Assembly (NCBI RefSeq): GCF_002930105.1 | Contig: NZ_PJRN01000007.1 | Span: 181,166 to 245,165, forward strand | Direction of reading: 5' to 3' | Length of the DNA stretch: 64,000 nt | DNA from: Billgrantia saliphila | GTDB lineage: Bacteria > Pseudomonadota > Gammaproteobacteria > Pseudomonadales > Halomonadaceae | Part shown: piece by piece, positions 62,276 to 64,000 of the stretch | How positions within the stretch are numbered: position 1 is the stretch's first letter | How the letters are laid out: every line of letters starts with the position of its first letter | Made by a program: the position numbers and the translations under genes | The notes under the pieces: model-generated | Told to the model about the DNA's origin: nothing | Database searches by the model: none | Seen by the model: the letters and a program-made list of their open reading frames with translations, nothing else

Positions 62276-64000
62276 ATGATTGAGCAGACGTTACAGCAGG
62301 TCTTCGGCTATGACGACTTCCGCCCCGGCCAGCGCCCGGTGATCGACGCGGTCGTGGCCGGCCGCTCGGCGGCGGCAATCTTCCCTACCGGCTCGGGCAA
62401 GTCGCTTTGCTACCAGTTGCCCGCCCTGTTGCTCCCCCACCTGACCCTGGTGATCTCCCCGCTTCTGGCGCTGATGCAGGACCAGCTAGCCTTCCTTCAG
62501 CGCCACGGCATCGCCGCCGCCAGCATCGATTCGGGCCAGAGCCGCGAGCAAGCGGCGGCGGTGATGGAGGGGGTCGCGCGCGGCGAGATTCGCATTCTGA
62601 TGATCTCGGTGGAGCGGCTCAAGAACGAGCGCTTCCGTGCCTTCATCCGCCGCGTGCCGATCTCTTTGATGGTGGTGGACGAGGCCCACTGCATCTCCGA
62701 GTGGGGACACAATTTCCGGCCCGATTATCTCAAGCTGCCCCAGTACCGCCGGGAGTTCGGCATTGGCCAAGTGCTGCTGCTGACCGCCACGGCCACCCCC
62801 CGAGTGATCGCCGACATGCGCGAGCGCTTCGACATCGCCACGGGCGACGTGACCGCGACCGGCTTCTATCGCCCCAACCTCAACCTGGAAGTGGCACCGG
62901 TGGCGGCCGATGCGCGTCCACGTCAACTGGTCGAGTGGCTGCGCTCCAGGCTTGGCGCCGAGCCGCCCCAACCCACCATCGTCTACGTCACCCTGCAGCA
63001 GACGGCGGAGCGACTGGCCGCCTACCTGAGCAAGGCGGGCCTTGCCGCCATCGCCTACCATGCCGGGCTCGACGGCGATACGCGCGAACGCATACAGCGC
63101 GAATTCATGGCCGGCCATACGCCCTGCATCGTTGCCACCATCGCGTTCGGTATGGGCATCGACAAGGCGGACATTCGCAACGTGGTGCACTTCGACCTGC
63201 CCAAATCGATCGAGAACTACAGTCAGGAGATCGGACGGGCCGGCCGCGATGGGCAACCCTCCGATTGCCTGATGCTGGCCGGGCGCGATCACGTCAGCGT
63301 GCTGGAGAACTTCGTCTACGGCGACACCCCGGAGCCGCATGGCATTCGTCGGGTGATCGATGAGTTGATCGGTGCTGCCCAGGCCGGCACCACGCGTCAG
63401 TGGGAGTTGGTACTCAACGCGCTCTCCCAACACAGCGACATCCGCCCGCTGCCCCTCAAGACCCTGCTGGTCCAACTGGAGCTGCGCGGCATCATCGCGC
63501 CACGCTACAGCTACTTCGCCGAGTACCGTTTCCGTCTGCACGACGAACCCGAAGTTCTGGTGGCACGCTTCGAGGGAGAGCGTCGCGCCTTCGTCCAGGC
63601 CATCGTCGACGCCTCTCAACGCGCCCGCACCTGGTTCACTCTGGATTTCGAGGCACTCGACCGCCTCGGCAGGGAGCGGGGTCTGAACACCGAACGCCGC
63701 CGGGTCCTCACCGCCCTGGACTACTTCGTCGCCCAGGGCTGGATGACGCTCGAGAGCAAGCAGATGACCGAGGTCTACGACGTGCTGCGCGACGACCTCG
63801 ATCCGGCGGCCCTGACCGACGAGCTGCACGCCTACTTCCGCGACAAGGAGCAGGCCGAGATCGAGCGCTTGAACGCCATGCTGGCCCTGTTCGAAAGCGA
63901 CGGCTGCCTGAGCCGACGGCTCGCCGAATGGTTCGGCGACGACCGTGCACCCGAACGCTGCGGGCACTGCTCGGCCTGCCGGGGCCAGGTGGCCCGCCTG
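62276..64000 (+). CDS. recQ: RecQ-family ATP-dependent DNA helicase (partial, C-terminus outside window)
   Basis: Superfamily-2 DNA helicase, 575 residues visible before the right edge. Motif 0 FGYDDFRPGQ (about 10-19), Walker A FPTGSGKSL (about 36-44), DEAHCISEWGHNFRPDYLKL (135-154), LLLTATAT and the second RecA domain with ATIAFGMGIDKADIRNVVHF and SYSQEIGRAGRDG-type motif VI are present. A zinc site follows (CLSRRLAEWFGDDRAPER then CGHCSAC, a C-x17-C-x2-C-x2-C pattern). An insert between the helicase core and the zinc site makes it longer than E. coli RecQ at this point; the HRDC end is not visible. Confidence 0.93.
   Translation, partial: MIEQTLQQVFGYDDFRPGQRPVIDAVVAGRSAAAIFPTGSGKSLCYQLPALLLPHLTLVISPLLALMQDQLAFLQRHGIAAASIDSGQSREQAAAVMEGVARGEIRILMISVERLKNERFRAFIRRVPISLMVVDEAHCISEWGHNFRPDYLKLPQYRREFGIGQVLLLTATATPRVIADMRERFDIATGDVTATGFYRPNLNLEVAPVAADARPRQLVEWLRSRLGAEPPQPTIVYVTLQQTAERLAAYLSKAGLAAIAYHAGLDGDTRERIQREFMAGHTPCIVATIAFGMGIDKADIRNVVHFDLPKSIENYSQEIGRAGRDGQPSDCLMLAGRDHVSVLENFVYGDTPEPHGIRRVIDELIGAAQAGTTRQWELVLNALSQHSDIRPLPLKTLLVQLELRGIIAPRYSYFAEYRFRLHDEPEVLVARFEGERRAFVQAIVDASQRARTWFTLDFEALDRLGRERGLNTERRRVLTALDYFVAQGWMTLESKQMTEVYDVLRDDLDPAALTDELHAYFRDKEQAEIERLNAMLALFESDGCLSRRLAEWFGDDRAPERCGHCSACRGQVARL

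Overview
This window reads as chromosomal DNA of a moderately halophilic gammaproteobacterium, most likely Halomonadaceae (Halomonas or a close relative). This is an inference: GC looks to be about 63-65 %, the proteins are Asp/Glu-rich, and the gene set (urtABCDE with ureDABCEFG, tctCBA with tctDE, an Fnr/Anr sensor, hda-perM, purMN, ArgO/ArgP) fits that group. I see no prophage, insertion sequence, CRISPR array or rRNA. Almost all of the DNA is housekeeping or transport coding sequence.

Layout. 1-4.6 kb: purine and pyrimidine salvage (upp partial, ung, gpt, apt, an NCS2 purine permease), then riboflavin synthase, all on the minus strand. 4.76-7.6 kb: a strong sigma-70 promoter, a SAM-II-type riboswitch with an inserted hairpin, an intrinsic terminator and metNIQ. 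7.6-8.8 kb: a thiamine-binding-family protein, free methionine-R-sulfoxide reductase and two tandem tRNA-Val(GAC). 8.85-12.9 kb: glycerol catabolism (glpK, glpR, glpD) with GlpR-like operators. 13-20.8 kb: a membrane EEP-family protein, fumC, an Fnr-type regulator, a diguanylate cyclase, a lipoprotein, hda and perM. 20.97-28.4 kb: purMN, dcd, apbC, a repeat-tailed coiled-coil protein and small envelope proteins. 28.4-40.7 kb: a nitrogen-acquisition block (urease and the urea ABC transporter), both operons preceded by sigma-54 promoters and NtrC-like sites. 41-47.9 kb: a tripartite tricarboxylate transporter (tctCBA) and the divergent, tightly overlapping iclR-like/tctD/tctE/solute-binding-protein operon. 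48-53.5 kb: an RlpA-like lipoprotein, an NSS-family symporter, HPPD, argO/argP and a second thiamine-binding-family protein. 53.5-60.8 kb: a three-gene MukBEF/MksFEB-like SMC complex. 60.8-64 kb: an alpha/beta hydrolase, a DUF99 protein and recQ (cut by the right edge).

How the parts work together. Urea is imported by UrtABCDE and hydrolysed by urease, whose maturation proteins UreDEFG are encoded alongside; the promoter architecture suggests joint control by nitrogen limitation. Methionine uptake (metNIQ) appears to be shut off by S-adenosylmethionine through the riboswitch and terminator, and a methionine-sulfoxide reductase lies close by. GlpR probably represses glpK and glpD. The TctDE sensor system, with its own periplasmic binding protein, probably controls tctCBA.

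The least ordinary items are the long-insert SAM-II element with a mutually exclusive terminator pairing, and the orphan MksFEB-like operon. The latter has a 1634-residue SMC-like ATPase with unusual Walker A and Walker B motifs and no adjacent MksG/JetD nuclease gene. Two families of non-coding repeats (a ~270-bp element with inverted ends, and a ~110-bp palindromic repeat present twice around ureEF) are also described.
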